Shown here piece by piece: positions 17,594-26,125 of a stretch of DNA of 64,000 nt. Within the stretch, counting starts at the first letter, position 1. Each line of letters opens with the position of its first letter. The position numbers and the translations under genes were made by a program. The DNA is from Brevinema_A sp051649605. Lineage in GTDB: Bacteria; Spirochaetota; Brevinematia; Brevinematales; Brevinemataceae. Under the pieces are notes generated by a model. It saw nothing but the letters and a program-made list of their open reading frames with translations. It did not search any database and was not told where the DNA came from. The stretch is from the NCBI GenBank assembly GCA_051649605.1, contig JBOFHK010000007.1, positions 75,291-139,290 on the forward strand. The letters are read 5' to 3'.

Positions 17594-19186
17594 ATGGCTC
17601 GTCGCATTAGACTAAAAAACACAGGAGATTCTCCCAATCTTATTCTTCCTGAAAACACTTCCAATACGTTTATGGAAGAAATTAATTTTATAGAAGCTCC
17701 TGTAATAGAACAAAACAAGCCTAAAAAGATGAAACCTCATCCCGATAAATTTAAAAAGAAAGTAAAAGCTCCAACTAATGAACCCAATATCGCTGAAGAA
17801 GACTACTTAGCCATTGATATTGATTTTGAACAGTATAGTAAATATCTATTCAACATGTATGAACACTCTAATAATCCCAAAAAAATTATGGAGCAAGTTT
17901 TTTCAGAAGATTATAAATTTTTATTTATCAATCAATTAAAACAACTCTCTATCACTGAGCTTCTTATGGTAGCGAATCACTTAAAATTGGAAAACTGTGA
18001 AAGTATGCACACCCAAGAGCTCGTCTATACCATCCTCCGTAAACATACCGATAATCAGGGGATTATTTACGGAGGTGGAACTTTACAACTTATTGATGGG
18101 GGATTTGGATTTTTACGCTCTCCAAGATACAGTTACCTTCCTAGTTCTGATGATATTTATGTATCTCCTTCTCAAATTTCTCTATTCCGTCTTCGAAGTG
18201 GTGATGTCCTTCAAGGACAAATACGCCCTCCTCAAAAAAGTGAGGAAGAAAAATTCTTTGCAATGCTTCGTGTTGAAAGTATTAACGAAAAATCGGCAGA
18301 AGTCGCAAGAAAACGCACCTTGTTTTCCAATCTTACTCCTATTTTTCCTAATGAACAAATCTATATGGAACGTGATCCTCTCCATATAGGAATGAGAATG
18401 ATTGATATTTTCACTCCTATTGGTAAAGGACAGCGAGCATTAATTGTTTCTCCCCCTAAAGCTGGAAAAACAACACTATTAAAAGATATTGCCAATAGTA
18501 TTACGACTAATCACCCTGAAATTAAACTTATCATCTTTTTGGTCGATGAAAGACCTGAAGAGGTTACCGATATGCAACGTTCTGTCAAAGCTGAAGTTGT
18601 TTCATCAACTTTTGACGAACCAGCACAAAAACATGTAAATGTCGCCCAAATGGTACTGGAAAAATCCCGTCGCCTCGTAGAAAGTGGTTATGATGTTGTT
18701 GTTTTATTAGATTCGATTACAAGGCTCGCTCGAGCATATAACCAAGTTGAGCCATCCACAGGAAAAGTACTGTCTGGAGGAATCGATTCTGGTGCGTTAC
18801 ACAAGCCAAAAAAATTCTTCGGAGCTGCTCGTAACATCGAAGAAGGGGGAAGTTTGACAATTATCGCAACTGCCCTAGTCGATACAGGTTCAAAAATGGA
18901 TGATGTAATCTTTGAAGAGTTCAAAGGCACAGGGAATATGGAAATGAATTTAGACCGTAATCTCGCTAATCAACGTACCTTCCCTGCCTTTGATCTTAAA
19001 GTTTCTGGGACTCGTAAAGAAGATTTGTTATTAGATGCCATCACCTTAGAACGTAGTCAAATGCTCCGAAAAGTCTTTGCCAATATGTCCAACGAAGAAA
19101 TTATCCAAAAAATCGGACAATCTATGAAACGATTTCCAACTAATAAAGAATTTCTTAATAATCTTCAAGCTTTAGGAAGACTATAA
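17594..19186 (+). CDS. rho: Transcription termination factor Rho
   Basis: A 530-residue Rho, longer than the 419 residues of E. coli because of an N-terminal region of about 110 residues rich in Lys and Glu. The RNA-binding cold-shock-like domain has DGGFGFLRSPRYSYLPSSDD. The ATPase has Walker A SPPKAGKTTLL, Walker B VVVLLDSITRLARAYN and the secondary RNA site region LSGGIDSGALHKPKKFFGAA. It forms a hexameric ring helicase that terminates transcription. I start at the ATG at 17594 (AGAGG 6 bp upstream) rather than an in-frame ATG at 17540 lacking a ribosome site. Two SDR genes follow after 17 bp. Confidence 0.95.
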   Translation: MARRIRLKNTGDSPNLILPENTSNTFMEEINFIEAPVIEQNKPKKMKPHPDKFKKKVKAPTNEPNIAEEDYLAIDIDFEQYSKYLFNMYEHSNNPKKIMEQVFSEDYKFLFINQLKQLSITELLMVANHLKLENCESMHTQELVYTILRKHTDNQGIIYGGGTLQLIDGGFGFLRSPRYSYLPSSDDIYVSPSQISLFRLRSGDVLQGQIRPPQKSEEEKFFAMLRVESINEKSAEVARKRTLFSNLTPIFPNEQIYMERDPLHIGMRMIDIFTPIGKGQRALIVSPPKAGKTTLLKDIANSITTNHPEIKLIIFLVDERPEEVTDMQRSVKAEVVSSTFDEPAQKHVNVAQMVLEKSRRLVESGYDVVVLLDSITRLARAYNQVEPSTGKVLSGGIDSGALHKPKKFFGAARNIEEGGSLTIIATALVDTGSKMDDVIFEEFKGTGNMEMNLDRNLANQRTFPAFDLKVSGTRKEDLLLDAITLERSQMLRKVFANMSNEEIIQKIGQSMKRFPTNKEFLNNLQALGRL

Positions 19187-19203
19187 CTATCTGGAGGCAT
19201 CTA

Positions 19204-19923
19204 ATGAAAAAACTTATTGTTATTACTGGTGCTAGCTCTGGTATTGGAGCAGCAACTGCCAAAAAATTCTCTAAGGAAGGACACCCTCTCCTTTTATTGG
19301 CTCGCCGAGTCGAGCAAATGGAAGCTCTCAAACTCACTAATACTCTGTGCGATCAAGTAGATATTCGTGATAAAAATGCATTGTATCAAGCCATCAAAAA
19401 AGCTGAGGAACAATTCGGAGACCTTGATTGCCTAGTCAATAACGCTGGAGTGATGCTTCTAGGACATCCAGAGATCCAAGAAGAAGATGAATGGGACACG
19501 ATGATCGATATCAACATCAAAGGACTCCTCTATGGGATCAAATATGCTATAAAATCCATGAAAGCTCGACAAACAGGGACGATTTTTAATATTAGTTCCC
19601 TCGCTGGGCGAAAAACATCAAAAACACGAATGGCTTATGGAGGGACAAAATTTGCTGTTCATGCAATCAGTGAAATTCTCAGAGAAGAGCTTGCCTCCTC
19701 CAATGTCCGATCTATTACTATTGCCCCTGGGATTGTAGAAACAGAGCTTTTGAGCCACACAACAGACGACTCTATTAAAGCAAATTATCAAAAAAATAAA
19801 GATATTATTAAAGACTTACTTATTCCTGAAGACATTGCAGATATGATCTATTACGCCTATACTCAACCACAACATGTCTGTATAAGGGAAATTTTAGTAA
19901 CATCCACCAAACAATCTCTCTAA
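19204..19923 (+). CDS. Short-chain dehydrogenase/reductase (first tandem copy)
   Basis: A 239-residue classical SDR. The NAD(P)-binding motif TGASSGIG is at residues 8-15, NNAGVM lies near 80, and the catalytic YGGTK (Tyr and Lys of YxxxK) lies near 146-150, with Ser in NISSLAG before it. LARRVEQ after strand 2 hints at NADP use. The family includes YdfG-like 3-hydroxy-acid dehydrogenases, but the substrate is unknown. A GGAGG ribosome site and a 17-bp gap from rho suggest co-transcription. The next gene is a paralogue sharing a 50-bp exact stretch. Confidence 0.88.
   Translation: MKKLIVITGASSGIGAATAKKFSKEGHPLLLLARRVEQMEALKLTNTLCDQVDIRDKNALYQAIKKAEEQFGDLDCLVNNAGVMLLGHPEIQEEDEWDTMIDINIKGLLYGIKYAIKSMKARQTGTIFNISSLAGRKTSKTRMAYGGTKFAVHAISEILREELASSNVRSITIAPGIVETELLSHTTDDSIKANYQKNKDIIKDLLIPEDIADMIYYAYTQPQHVCIREILVTSTKQSL
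19219..19268 (+). repeat. 50-bp exact direct repeat, SDR copy 1
   Basis: This stretch encodes the TGASSGIGAATAKK segment and is identical base for base to 19949-19998 in the second SDR gene. Sequence elsewhere in the two genes has diverged clearly, also at synonymous sites, so recent gene conversion is a likely cause. Confidence 0.85.
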
Positions 19924-19933
19924 GGAGTACATA

Positions 19934-20653
19934 ATGAAAAAACTAATCGTTATTACTGGTGCTAGCTCTGGTATTGGAGCAGCAACTGCCAAAAAATTGT
20001 CTCAAGAAGGGTATCCTCTTCTTTTGTTAGCTCGTCGAGTCGAGCAGATGGAAGCTCTCAATCTCCCTAATACATTGTGTCATCAAGTGGATATTTTAGA
20101 TGTTGATACTTTTCAATCTGCTATTCAAGAAGCGGAGGCTAAATTTGGTTCTGTAGATTGTTTAGTCAACAATGCTGGAGTTATGCTCTTAGGGACACCA
20201 GCTGAGCAATCTCTCCAAGAATGGAATACTATGATTGATGTTAATATCAAAGGATTACTCAACGGAATACACTTAGTTCTTAAAGGAATGATCAAGCAAA
20301 ACCACGGAACAATTATTAATATTAGTTCCATCGCAGGACGAAAAACTTTTCCCAATCATGCCGTCTACTGTGGAACAAAATTCGCTGTCCACGCAATAAG
20401 CGAAAATATTCGTCAGGAAGTTTCCGCTCATAATATTCGTGTTTCTATCGTTGCACCTGGAGTTACCGAAACAGAACTTATGAATCATACCACAGATCTC
20501 AATATTACCAAAAATTATCATGAATGGAAAAAAACGATGGGGGCAGGATTGGAAGCCCAAGATATTGCAAACACAATTTCTTTCATCTATAATCAACCAC
20601 AACGAGTCTGTATTCGAGAAATAGATATAGCCCCAACTAAACAAGAATCGTAA
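19934..20653 (+). CDS. Short-chain dehydrogenase/reductase (second tandem copy)
   Basis: A 239-residue paralogue of the preceding gene with the same length and motifs: TGASSGIG at 8-15, NNAGVM, NISSIAG and catalytic YCGTK. The two proteins share roughly 60 percent identity overall, but their first 30 codons are nearly identical in DNA. It starts 10 bp after the upstream stop with AAGGAG before the ATG and ends at a terminator. Divergence in the substrate-side loops suggests different substrates after duplication (inference). Confidence 0.88.
   Translation: MKKLIVITGASSGIGAATAKKLSQEGYPLLLLARRVEQMEALNLPNTLCHQVDILDVDTFQSAIQEAEAKFGSVDCLVNNAGVMLLGTPAEQSLQEWNTMIDVNIKGLLNGIHLVLKGMIKQNHGTIINISSIAGRKTFPNHAVYCGTKFAVHAISENIRQEVSAHNIRVSIVAPGVTETELMNHTTDLNITKNYHEWKKTMGAGLEAQDIANTISFIYNQPQRVCIREIDIAPTKQES
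19949..19998 (+). repeat. 50-bp exact direct repeat, SDR copy 2
   Basis: Identical to 19219-19268. The spacing between copies is 730 bp, which would allow deletion or conversion between the tandem genes. Confidence 0.85.
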
Positions 20654-20657
20654 AACA

Positions 20658-20698
20658 AAATAAAGAGAAAATTTCACCTAAAAGCTTTCTCTTTATTT
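20658..20698 (+). terminator. Terminator after the SDR pair
   Basis: AAATAAAGAGAAA (20658-20670) pairs with TTTCTCTTTATTT (20686-20698) around a 15-nt loop, 5 bp after the second SDR stop. Confidence 0.8.
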
Positions 20699-20741
20699 TT
20701 CTATCTTATATAACTTTATTAATAAAATTAGGAAGTTTACA

Positions 20742-21788
20742 ATGCATAACTTACGTATATTTTTACTTCTATTTTTAGTATCTCCTTTATTTGCCAATAT
20801 ATTTCTTTCTAATATACAAAAAAATCAAAGTCTCCTATATATTTTAGATGGTTCTATCAATCAATCTCCTGCAACGATGTTTCTCCAAATTCAAACAAAT
20901 AAAGTCTCTGCCTCTTTTTACCTTAGTAATACAAAAAAATCTGAAACATTTGAGGGTGAAAAACAATCGAACTCCCTGATTACCCTAACTAATAACGAAG
21001 AAATAATACAAGGGAGTTTTGCCCCCACTGACGATTTTAGAGGACAACGAATTGTTAATAACAAGGTTTCAAATTTTGATCTAATAATAAGAAAATCTCC
21101 TTTTCCTTATATTGAAATCACCGATTATACATTTGTTACCAATCTCTCTTGGAATAAAAATACGCCCCCTGACAAGGTAAAGTTTATTTTTAAAGGTCAG
21201 TCTCTGCACCTATCAAATCCCAACAAATTATTAGGGGTCAATAAAATCAATACCCTATTCTCTCAAAAACTGAATAGTATGCTCCATATCGTAAAACAAG
21301 ACCTCAAAAACCGAGAAGAACTTGACAACACTCTCCCAGACTGTTATTCCTGTATTGCCTATGAGTTTCACTCAAACTATGAGATTGAATATACCGATAG
21401 TAAAGTATTATCACTTATCCACACAGAATATATTTATAGTGGGGGTGCTCATGGTACAACCTACGTTTCTCCTATAGTTTATCGATTAAATGATGGAACA
21501 ACATTAAACAGCTCCGTAAAAGATTTGATTATCTCTCTTGAAGATCCAAAACTACTCTCCTTAATGCGACAGAAATTATTAGATGGTAGGACTCAAAATG
21601 ACTATTTTGAGTTCGATACAATCCGATTAAATAATCACTATTATATCACATCTTCAGGGATTACATTCCTCTACAACCGTTACGAAATCGCTGCTTATGT
21701 TTATGGGGCTATTACTATTGAATTTAGCTATGAAGAGTTAAAACCCTTTGTTAAAAGTAATTCCAGTCTTATAGATCTTTTTCAATAA
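20742..21788 (+). CDS. Secreted DUF3298-domain protein
   Basis: A 348-residue exported protein with a signal peptide (MHNLRIFLLLFLVSPLFA). The C-terminal half matches DUF3298: a beta segment with YIYSGGAHGTTY (about residues 230-241), then FLYNRYEIAAYVYGAITIEF near 308-327, the family's closing motif (YEIAPYAxG in relatives). DUF3298 is found in RsiV-type proteins and PdaC-like peptidoglycan deacetylases, where it binds lysozyme or wall ligands, but no deacetylase domain is present. Role in the envelope is inferred; ligand unknown. The ribosome site is weak (GGAAG). Confidence 0.75.
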   Translation: MHNLRIFLLLFLVSPLFANIFLSNIQKNQSLLYILDGSINQSPATMFLQIQTNKVSASFYLSNTKKSETFEGEKQSNSLITLTNNEEIIQGSFAPTDDFRGQRIVNNKVSNFDLIIRKSPFPYIEITDYTFVTNLSWNKNTPPDKVKFIFKGQSLHLSNPNKLLGVNKINTLFSQKLNSMLHIVKQDLKNREELDNTLPDCYSCIAYEFHSNYEIEYTDSKVLSLIHTEYIYSGGAHGTTYVSPIVYRLNDGTTLNSSVKDLIISLEDPKLLSLMRQKLLDGRTQNDYFEFDTIRLNNHYYITSSGITFLYNRYEIAAYVYGAITIEFSYEELKPFVKSNSSLIDLFQ

Positions 21789-21883
21789 TTTTCTCATCTT
21801 TTTTATATTTAATTCTATAATAATCAAATATAGAAAATATTAATATATCTCACCATTTTAAAAGTATTTTTGCAATAAAAATA

Positions 21884-21913
21884 TTGACAACTATTCAAGT
21901 CTTATTCTATAAT
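21884..21913 (+). promoter_or_regulatory. Promoter of murQ
   Basis: TTGACA (21884-21889) and TATAAT (21908-21913), both perfect consensus, are 18 bp apart and end 20 bp before the ATG. Confidence 0.85.
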
Positions 21914-21932
21914 AATGAATTAAGGAGTATAT

Positions 21933-22817
21933 ATGATTATAAAAACTGAAAATCGGAATCCAAAAAGTACTAATCTAGATTTAATGTCTATTCGAGAAAT
22001 CATTGAGTTATTAAATCAAGAGGATCAACTTGTTCCTTCAGCAATAGCTGCATGTACCGATCAAATCGAACAAGCGGTAACTCTTATTGTTTCTGCTCTC
22101 CACAAAGGCGGGCGTCTAATCTACATAGGAGCAGGGACTAGTGGACGTTTAGGGGTGCTTGATGCCGTAGAATGTTATCCTACTTTTGGGGTTGGAGATG
22201 ATTCTGTTACAGCACTTATGGCTGGTGGAGAACAAGCATTCATCAAAGCCCAAGAAGGAGCAGAAGATTCTAAAGAATTAGCAATCGCTGATCTAAAAAA
22301 CATTAATCTTAATACAAACGATATTGTCTGTGGAATTGCAGCATCAGGACGCACTCCTTATGTCATTGGAGGGTTAGAATATGCCACTTCTTTATCCTGC
22401 AGTACTCTTGCTGTCACCTGTAATCCTGGAAGTATCGTTGGATCTCTTGCCTCCGTCGCTATAGAACCTAATCCCGGCCCTGAAGTATTAACAGGATCCA
22501 CACGAATGAAAGCAGGAACTTGTCAAAAATTGATTCTCAATATGCTCTCAACCGTTAGTATGATCCAAATGGGAAAAGTTTATGAAAATCTCATGATTGA
22601 TCTAAAAATCACTAATCAAAAACTTCATGAACGTGCCTTAAGAAATATCATGGATATTACTACTTGCTCAAGAGAACTCGCTGAAGCAACACTTATCAAA
22701 ACAAAGCAAGATGTCAAATCAGCTATTCTTATGATTAGTTTGGATTGTTCTTTGGAAGAAGTCCACCAACTAATCAAAGAAAAAAGTAGTATTAGAAAAA
22801 TTTTACAAAATTCATAG
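21933..22817 (+). CDS. murQ: N-acetylmuramic acid 6-phosphate etherase
   Basis: A 294-residue SIS-domain lyase with IYIGAGTSGRLGVLDAVE (residues 63-80) and EGAED (108-112). Glu80 and Glu111 correspond to the catalytic pair Glu83/Glu114 of the E. coli enzyme. It cleaves the D-lactyl ether of MurNAc-6-phosphate to GlcNAc-6-phosphate in cell-wall recycling or MurNAc catabolism. A perfect promoter and an AGGAG ribosome site precede it and a terminator follows, so it is monocistronic. No MurP-type PTS or AnmK is adjacent, so the source of MurNAc-6-phosphate is not evident here. Confidence 0.95.
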   Translation: MIIKTENRNPKSTNLDLMSIREIIELLNQEDQLVPSAIAACTDQIEQAVTLIVSALHKGGRLIYIGAGTSGRLGVLDAVECYPTFGVGDDSVTALMAGGEQAFIKAQEGAEDSKELAIADLKNINLNTNDIVCGIAASGRTPYVIGGLEYATSLSCSTLAVTCNPGSIVGSLASVAIEPNPGPEVLTGSTRMKAGTCQKLILNMLSTVSMIQMGKVYENLMIDLKITNQKLHERALRNIMDITTCSRELAEATLIKTKQDVKSAILMISLDCSLEEVHQLIKEKSSIRKILQNS

Positions 22818-22852
22818 AATTAGAGTATATCAAAAGGTGTACACAAGCCAAA

Positions 22853-22881
22853 AAATAGCCCTGTATAATACAGGGCTATTT
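22853..22881 (+). terminator. Terminator after murQ
   Basis: AAATAGCCCTGTA (22853-22865) pairs perfectly with TACAGGGCTATTT (22869-22881) around a 3-nt loop, midway between murQ and the converging coiled-coil gene; it may serve both. Confidence 0.88.
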
Positions 22882-22922
22882 GAATATTAATTTTCTAAAA
22901 ATATATTAATTAACACAAATAT

Positions 22923-23393
22923 CTATTTTTTAAGAAAGGATTGGATTTTTACATGGACTTTATCTTCCAGTTCTTCACTCATTTTCATATAGCTTTCTTT
23001 TTCTTTGACGATCATTTCTCGTATTTTGTGCTTGAGTTTTTTTAATTCCTCAAGGCTTTCCGAAATCATTTTTTTATCGTAATTGGATTCTTTAAGATGG
23101 CAATGCTCCATAATATCGAGACGAAGAATTTCCATTTTATGTTCTAATTCTTTAATCTGCTTAGAAAACTGGAAATGTCCACTTAGGAAGTATTCATATT
23201 CCTTATGACCCATTTGTCGTATTTCTTCAACCAATTCAACAGGTAATATTTTAGCCATCGTAAGCCAGTGGTTATGATCCGTAAAGGACTCATATTCATG
23301 CATATTGCAACAATGATGATGTTTATGAAAACGATTATAAATCCAATGCTTAGCCCCTAAAAACTGCTCTTCTAATTTTTTTGGAAAGTCCAT
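22923..23393 (-). CDS. Hypothetical coiled-coil protein with His/Cys cluster
   Basis: A 156-residue protein without signal peptide. Near residue 22 it has FHKHHHCCNMHEYE, a dense His/Cys cluster that could bind a metal. Residues 75-155 are strongly helical and charged (SKQIKELEHKMEILRLDIME and SESLEELKKLKHKIREMIVK), consistent with a coiled coil. AGGAGG precedes the ATG. I do not recognise a family; the helical, His-rich pattern is loosely like Spy/CpxP-type proteins, but it has no export signal. Function unknown. Confidence 0.65.
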   Translation of the reverse strand: MDFPKKLEEQFLGAKHWIYNRFHKHHHCCNMHEYESFTDHNHWLTMAKILPVELVEEIRQMGHKEYEYFLSGHFQFSKQIKELEHKMEILRLDIMEHCHLKESNYDKKMISESLEELKKLKHKIREMIVKEKESYMKMSEELEDKVHVKIQSFLKK

Positions 23394-23474
23394 GACTTCC
23401 TCCTTTGTTTTATTATTGTAAAGTTAGTGAATACCTAAAAAAAAGTCAAATAATTTCAAAAAAATATACTTATT

Positions 23475-23512
23475 AAATAAAAAAACACCTTTAATAAGGT
23501 ATTTTTTTATTT
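23475..23512 (-). terminator. Terminator of the dehydrogenase gene
   Basis: The stem has core ACCTT/AAGGT with loop TAAT, extended by A and T runs with one mismatch. It lies 20 bp after the stop of the minus-strand hydroxyacid dehydrogenase gene. Confidence 0.8.
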
Positions 23513-23532
23513 GATTGTCTACTAAAGCTTTT

Positions 23533-24477
23533 TTATGATAAAGAATGTTGTCGAATCAGATCAAAAGAATGATTTAAATTCATTTTTTCTTCTTCTGTCA
23601 TATCAATTTGAATAATGCCTTCCATCCCTGACTGACCAACAATAGCAGGAACACTTGCCACTATTCCCGTTTGCCCATATTCTCCATTCAAATAAGTCGA
23701 AATAGGAATAATCGATTTTTCATCACGAAAAATACAGCGGATAATACGTGCCGCCGCTGCCCCTATTCCGAAAGCTGTATTTCCTTTTCTATCAATAATT
23801 TCCCAAGCCATATCGACAATTTTTTTATGAAGCTCTTCTAAAGATTGTTTTGCATATTGCTCTGGATGGCTTTCTCGTAATTTTAAAAAGGGTTGCCCAC
23901 CTATCCGTATACTACTCCAAATAACAGCTTGAGAATTCCCATGTTCTCCCATAGAAAATCCATAAACCGAACGAATATCAATATTTCCAGCAATTTCGGA
24001 AATAACCTGACGTAAGCGTCCTGTATCCAAAAGTGTTCCCGTACCAATAACACGATGAGCCGGTAATCCACTTTCTTTTAGAGCTTCGTAAGTAATAATA
24101 TCTACAGGATTAGATTGAATAATAAAAATACCATTAAAACCATTATCCATCGACTCTCGAACAATAGAACGAACAATATTAACATTTTGCTTAAGTTCGA
24201 CAATACGATCTCCACCTTCTGGAGGAGCAGCACTCGCTCCTATACAAATAATATCAACATCTTTTAAATCTGCATAACTCGCAACACGTACTTTGGTTTG
24301 GGAGGTAAAGAATGCTATAGCATTTGCAAGATCCCAAGCTTCTCCTTCTGCTTTTTTATGGTTACGATCAATAAGCAAAAGCTCATCCGTAATCCCTTGA
24401 TTGAGAATGGTTACTGCCGTTCCAAGACCAACATTTCCTAATCCAATAATTGCAACTTTACGAGAAATTTTATTCAT
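23533..24477 (-). CDS. L-lactate / L-2-hydroxyisocaproate dehydrogenase family protein
   Basis: A 314-residue NAD-dependent dehydrogenase. The Rossmann motif is GLGNVGLG (12-19), NAD-selective Asp37 is in LLLIDRN, and the catalytic His179 lies in GEHGNS. The substrate loop is SAAPPEGGDRIVELK (82-96) with Arg91, instead of the usual LDH loop with Gln. GEHGNSQ, the GDR loop and TGTLLDTGRLRQ together resemble L-2-hydroxyisocaproate dehydrogenases more than classical L-LDH or malate dehydrogenase. It reduces a 2-oxoacid with NADH in the cytoplasm; pyruvate is still a possible substrate. A terminator follows and the gene is alone. Confidence 0.85.
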   Translation of the reverse strand: MNKISRKVAIIGLGNVGLGTAVTILNQGITDELLLIDRNHKKAEGEAWDLANAIAFFTSQTKVRVASYADLKDVDIICIGASAAPPEGGDRIVELKQNVNIVRSIVRESMDNGFNGIFIIQSNPVDIITYEALKESGLPAHRVIGTGTLLDTGRLRQVISEIAGNIDIRSVYGFSMGEHGNSQAVIWSSIRIGGQPFLKLRESHPEQYAKQSLEELHKKIVDMAWEIIDRKGNTAFGIGAAAARIIRCIFRDEKSIIPISTYLNGEYGQTGIVASVPAIVGQSGMEGIIQIDMTEEEKMNLNHSFDLIRQHSLS

Positions 24478-24637
24478 ATATTCCTTCCTGATAATATCAT
24501 ACCACTATTATACTATACATTTATATAAAAATCAACTGCATATATTATTACTAAGCAAATAGTTATCTACCATAAAATCCTAAGGAATTTATAATAAATT
24601 CCGATACAAATAGAGCATCCTATTCTAGGAGAATACC

Positions 24638-25561
24638 ATGTATACATTTTTTATTATACTCACCGTTTTATTTCCTATATCCTATTATACAGCCGATAAC
24701 ACATCTCCTGCCGTTAATATTTCTTTTATCAAACAAAATTATCAAGCATACGAACCCATTCAATTTGAAGTGTTTATCAAAAATACAGATACCCAAGAAC
24801 GCTCTTTTATCATATCTGATATTTTAGAGCAATCAATCTATTTTGAATTAAGAAGCTCACGTAACGAAATTGTAGAAATGAATCCTAAAGTTGTAGCACA
24901 ATCATCCGGAGTGTTTTCTACTCCAGAACTCTACCGTAACATTACGCTAATGCCCCAAGAGTCTTTTTCTCGTCTCTTTGATCTAAGAGAGTTTTATAAT
25001 ATCACCCGATACGATACTTTTTACCTCAAAGGGATTTTTTATCCAGATCCCAATAACAGAGCCCTACAAGCTCTATCCGATTACACAGTGTTTTCCCATA
25101 TTCCTTCTTCTACGGTATTACAACAAATGGTTGGGGATTCAATCAATAGAAGTAAAGAATTATCTATCCTTTCAACCTTTCTCCCTAATGAAATCATCAA
25201 AAGTTTTTTTGAATCTCTCTTTACGAAAGATTGGGAGAAATTTCTACTCCATATCAATACTGAACAACTGCTACAAAGTTTCCAAAATTATGCCAATCAA
25301 TACAACCAATCCAACGATGTTACTTTCAAATTAGAATTACTAAAACAATTTCAGCGATTTCTAACTGTTCATTGGGATATTCCTCTTACTAGTTATAAAA
25401 TTACCCAAACAACCATTCAAGAACATACTGCCTATGTAACCGTAGATGCTGTAGAAAGTATTCGGTTTACAAGTCGTCGTGTCCGCTATACTTTTACTTT
25501 GTATCGATCGGTATCAGGTTCTTGGTTGATTGTTGATTACACCGTCCTTGCTCTTAATTAA
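24638..25561 (+). CDS. Hypothetical secreted protein
   Basis: A 307-residue protein with an N-terminal hydrophobic signal (MYTFFIILTVLFPISYYTA). Residues 25-140 read as an Ig-like beta domain (NISFIKQNYQAYEPIQFEVF, with an Asp-Phe-x-Leu-rich middle). The C-terminal part (160-305) ends in a strand pattern AYVTVDAVESIRFTSRRVRYTFTLYRSVSGSWLIVDYTV, reminiscent of NTF2-like or DUF4878-type folds. AGGAGA precedes the ATG. No enzymatic motif is visible. An envelope or periplasmic role is likely; function unknown. Confidence 0.68.
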   Translation: MYTFFIILTVLFPISYYTADNTSPAVNISFIKQNYQAYEPIQFEVFIKNTDTQERSFIISDILEQSIYFELRSSRNEIVEMNPKVVAQSSGVFSTPELYRNITLMPQESFSRLFDLREFYNITRYDTFYLKGIFYPDPNNRALQALSDYTVFSHIPSSTVLQQMVGDSINRSKELSILSTFLPNEIIKSFFESLFTKDWEKFLLHINTEQLLQSFQNYANQYNQSNDVTFKLELLKQFQRFLTVHWDIPLTSYKITQTTIQEHTAYVTVDAVESIRFTSRRVRYTFTLYRSVSGSWLIVDYTVLALN

Positions 25562-25625
25562 AAAGAAGTAATAGTTAGAATATTTTATTTTTTGCATTTT
25601 TTTGAATGATTAGCTATAATAAGAT

Positions 25626-26111
25626 ATGATAAAAAATATTTTTCTTTTTTTTAGTATTTTTTTCTTCAGTACTGTCGTATTCTCTCAAGAAATAACCACA
25701 GCCAATGTTACCAATCTCAATTATATCACGATTCCTCAATACGAATTACCTAAGCGGTATCTTATTGATAGCTATTCTACCCTATACCCCAAAGAAAATC
25801 TTTTCCGTCGAGCAGATATTGTGTTTTTTTTATCAATTCCTATTACCATGTTTATTATGCAAAACGTTATTAATTTTATTAATATTTTTAATATCGCTTT
25901 AGACAATTATAATTCTGATTTAGGACGAGACAATTTTGGGTTTACTTTAGGAGAGTGGAGTTATATTATATCTGCTCTAATTATGATTCCTTTAGGAGTA
26001 ATGATTTATGATACTGTTTATGTACAACAGTATCCTATCACACCATTTTTTAAACAAGACACTATTAAAGAAATTCGTGTTACTTTTAATGTCTATCGTA
26101 TCAAATTTTAG
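25626..26111 (+). CDS. Hypothetical small membrane protein
   Basis: A 161-residue protein with a likely signal peptide (MIKNIFLFFSIFFFSTVVFSQ) and two predicted membrane segments, about residues 63-90 (ADIVFFLSIPITMFIMQNVI) and 114-138 (YIISALIMIPLGVMIYDTVY). The remainder is short and polar. It lies 64 bp after the upstream secreted-protein gene in the same direction. The ribosome site is poor (AAGATATG). No family recognised; the arrangement is seen in small spirochaetal envelope proteins, but that is only a resemblance. Confidence 0.6.
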   Translation: MIKNIFLFFSIFFFSTVVFSQEITTANVTNLNYITIPQYELPKRYLIDSYSTLYPKENLFRRADIVFFLSIPITMFIMQNVINFINIFNIALDNYNSDLGRDNFGFTLGEWSYIISALIMIPLGVMIYDTVYVQQYPITPFFKQDTIKEIRVTFNVYRIKF

Positions 26112-26125
26112 AAATTTTTTATAGA

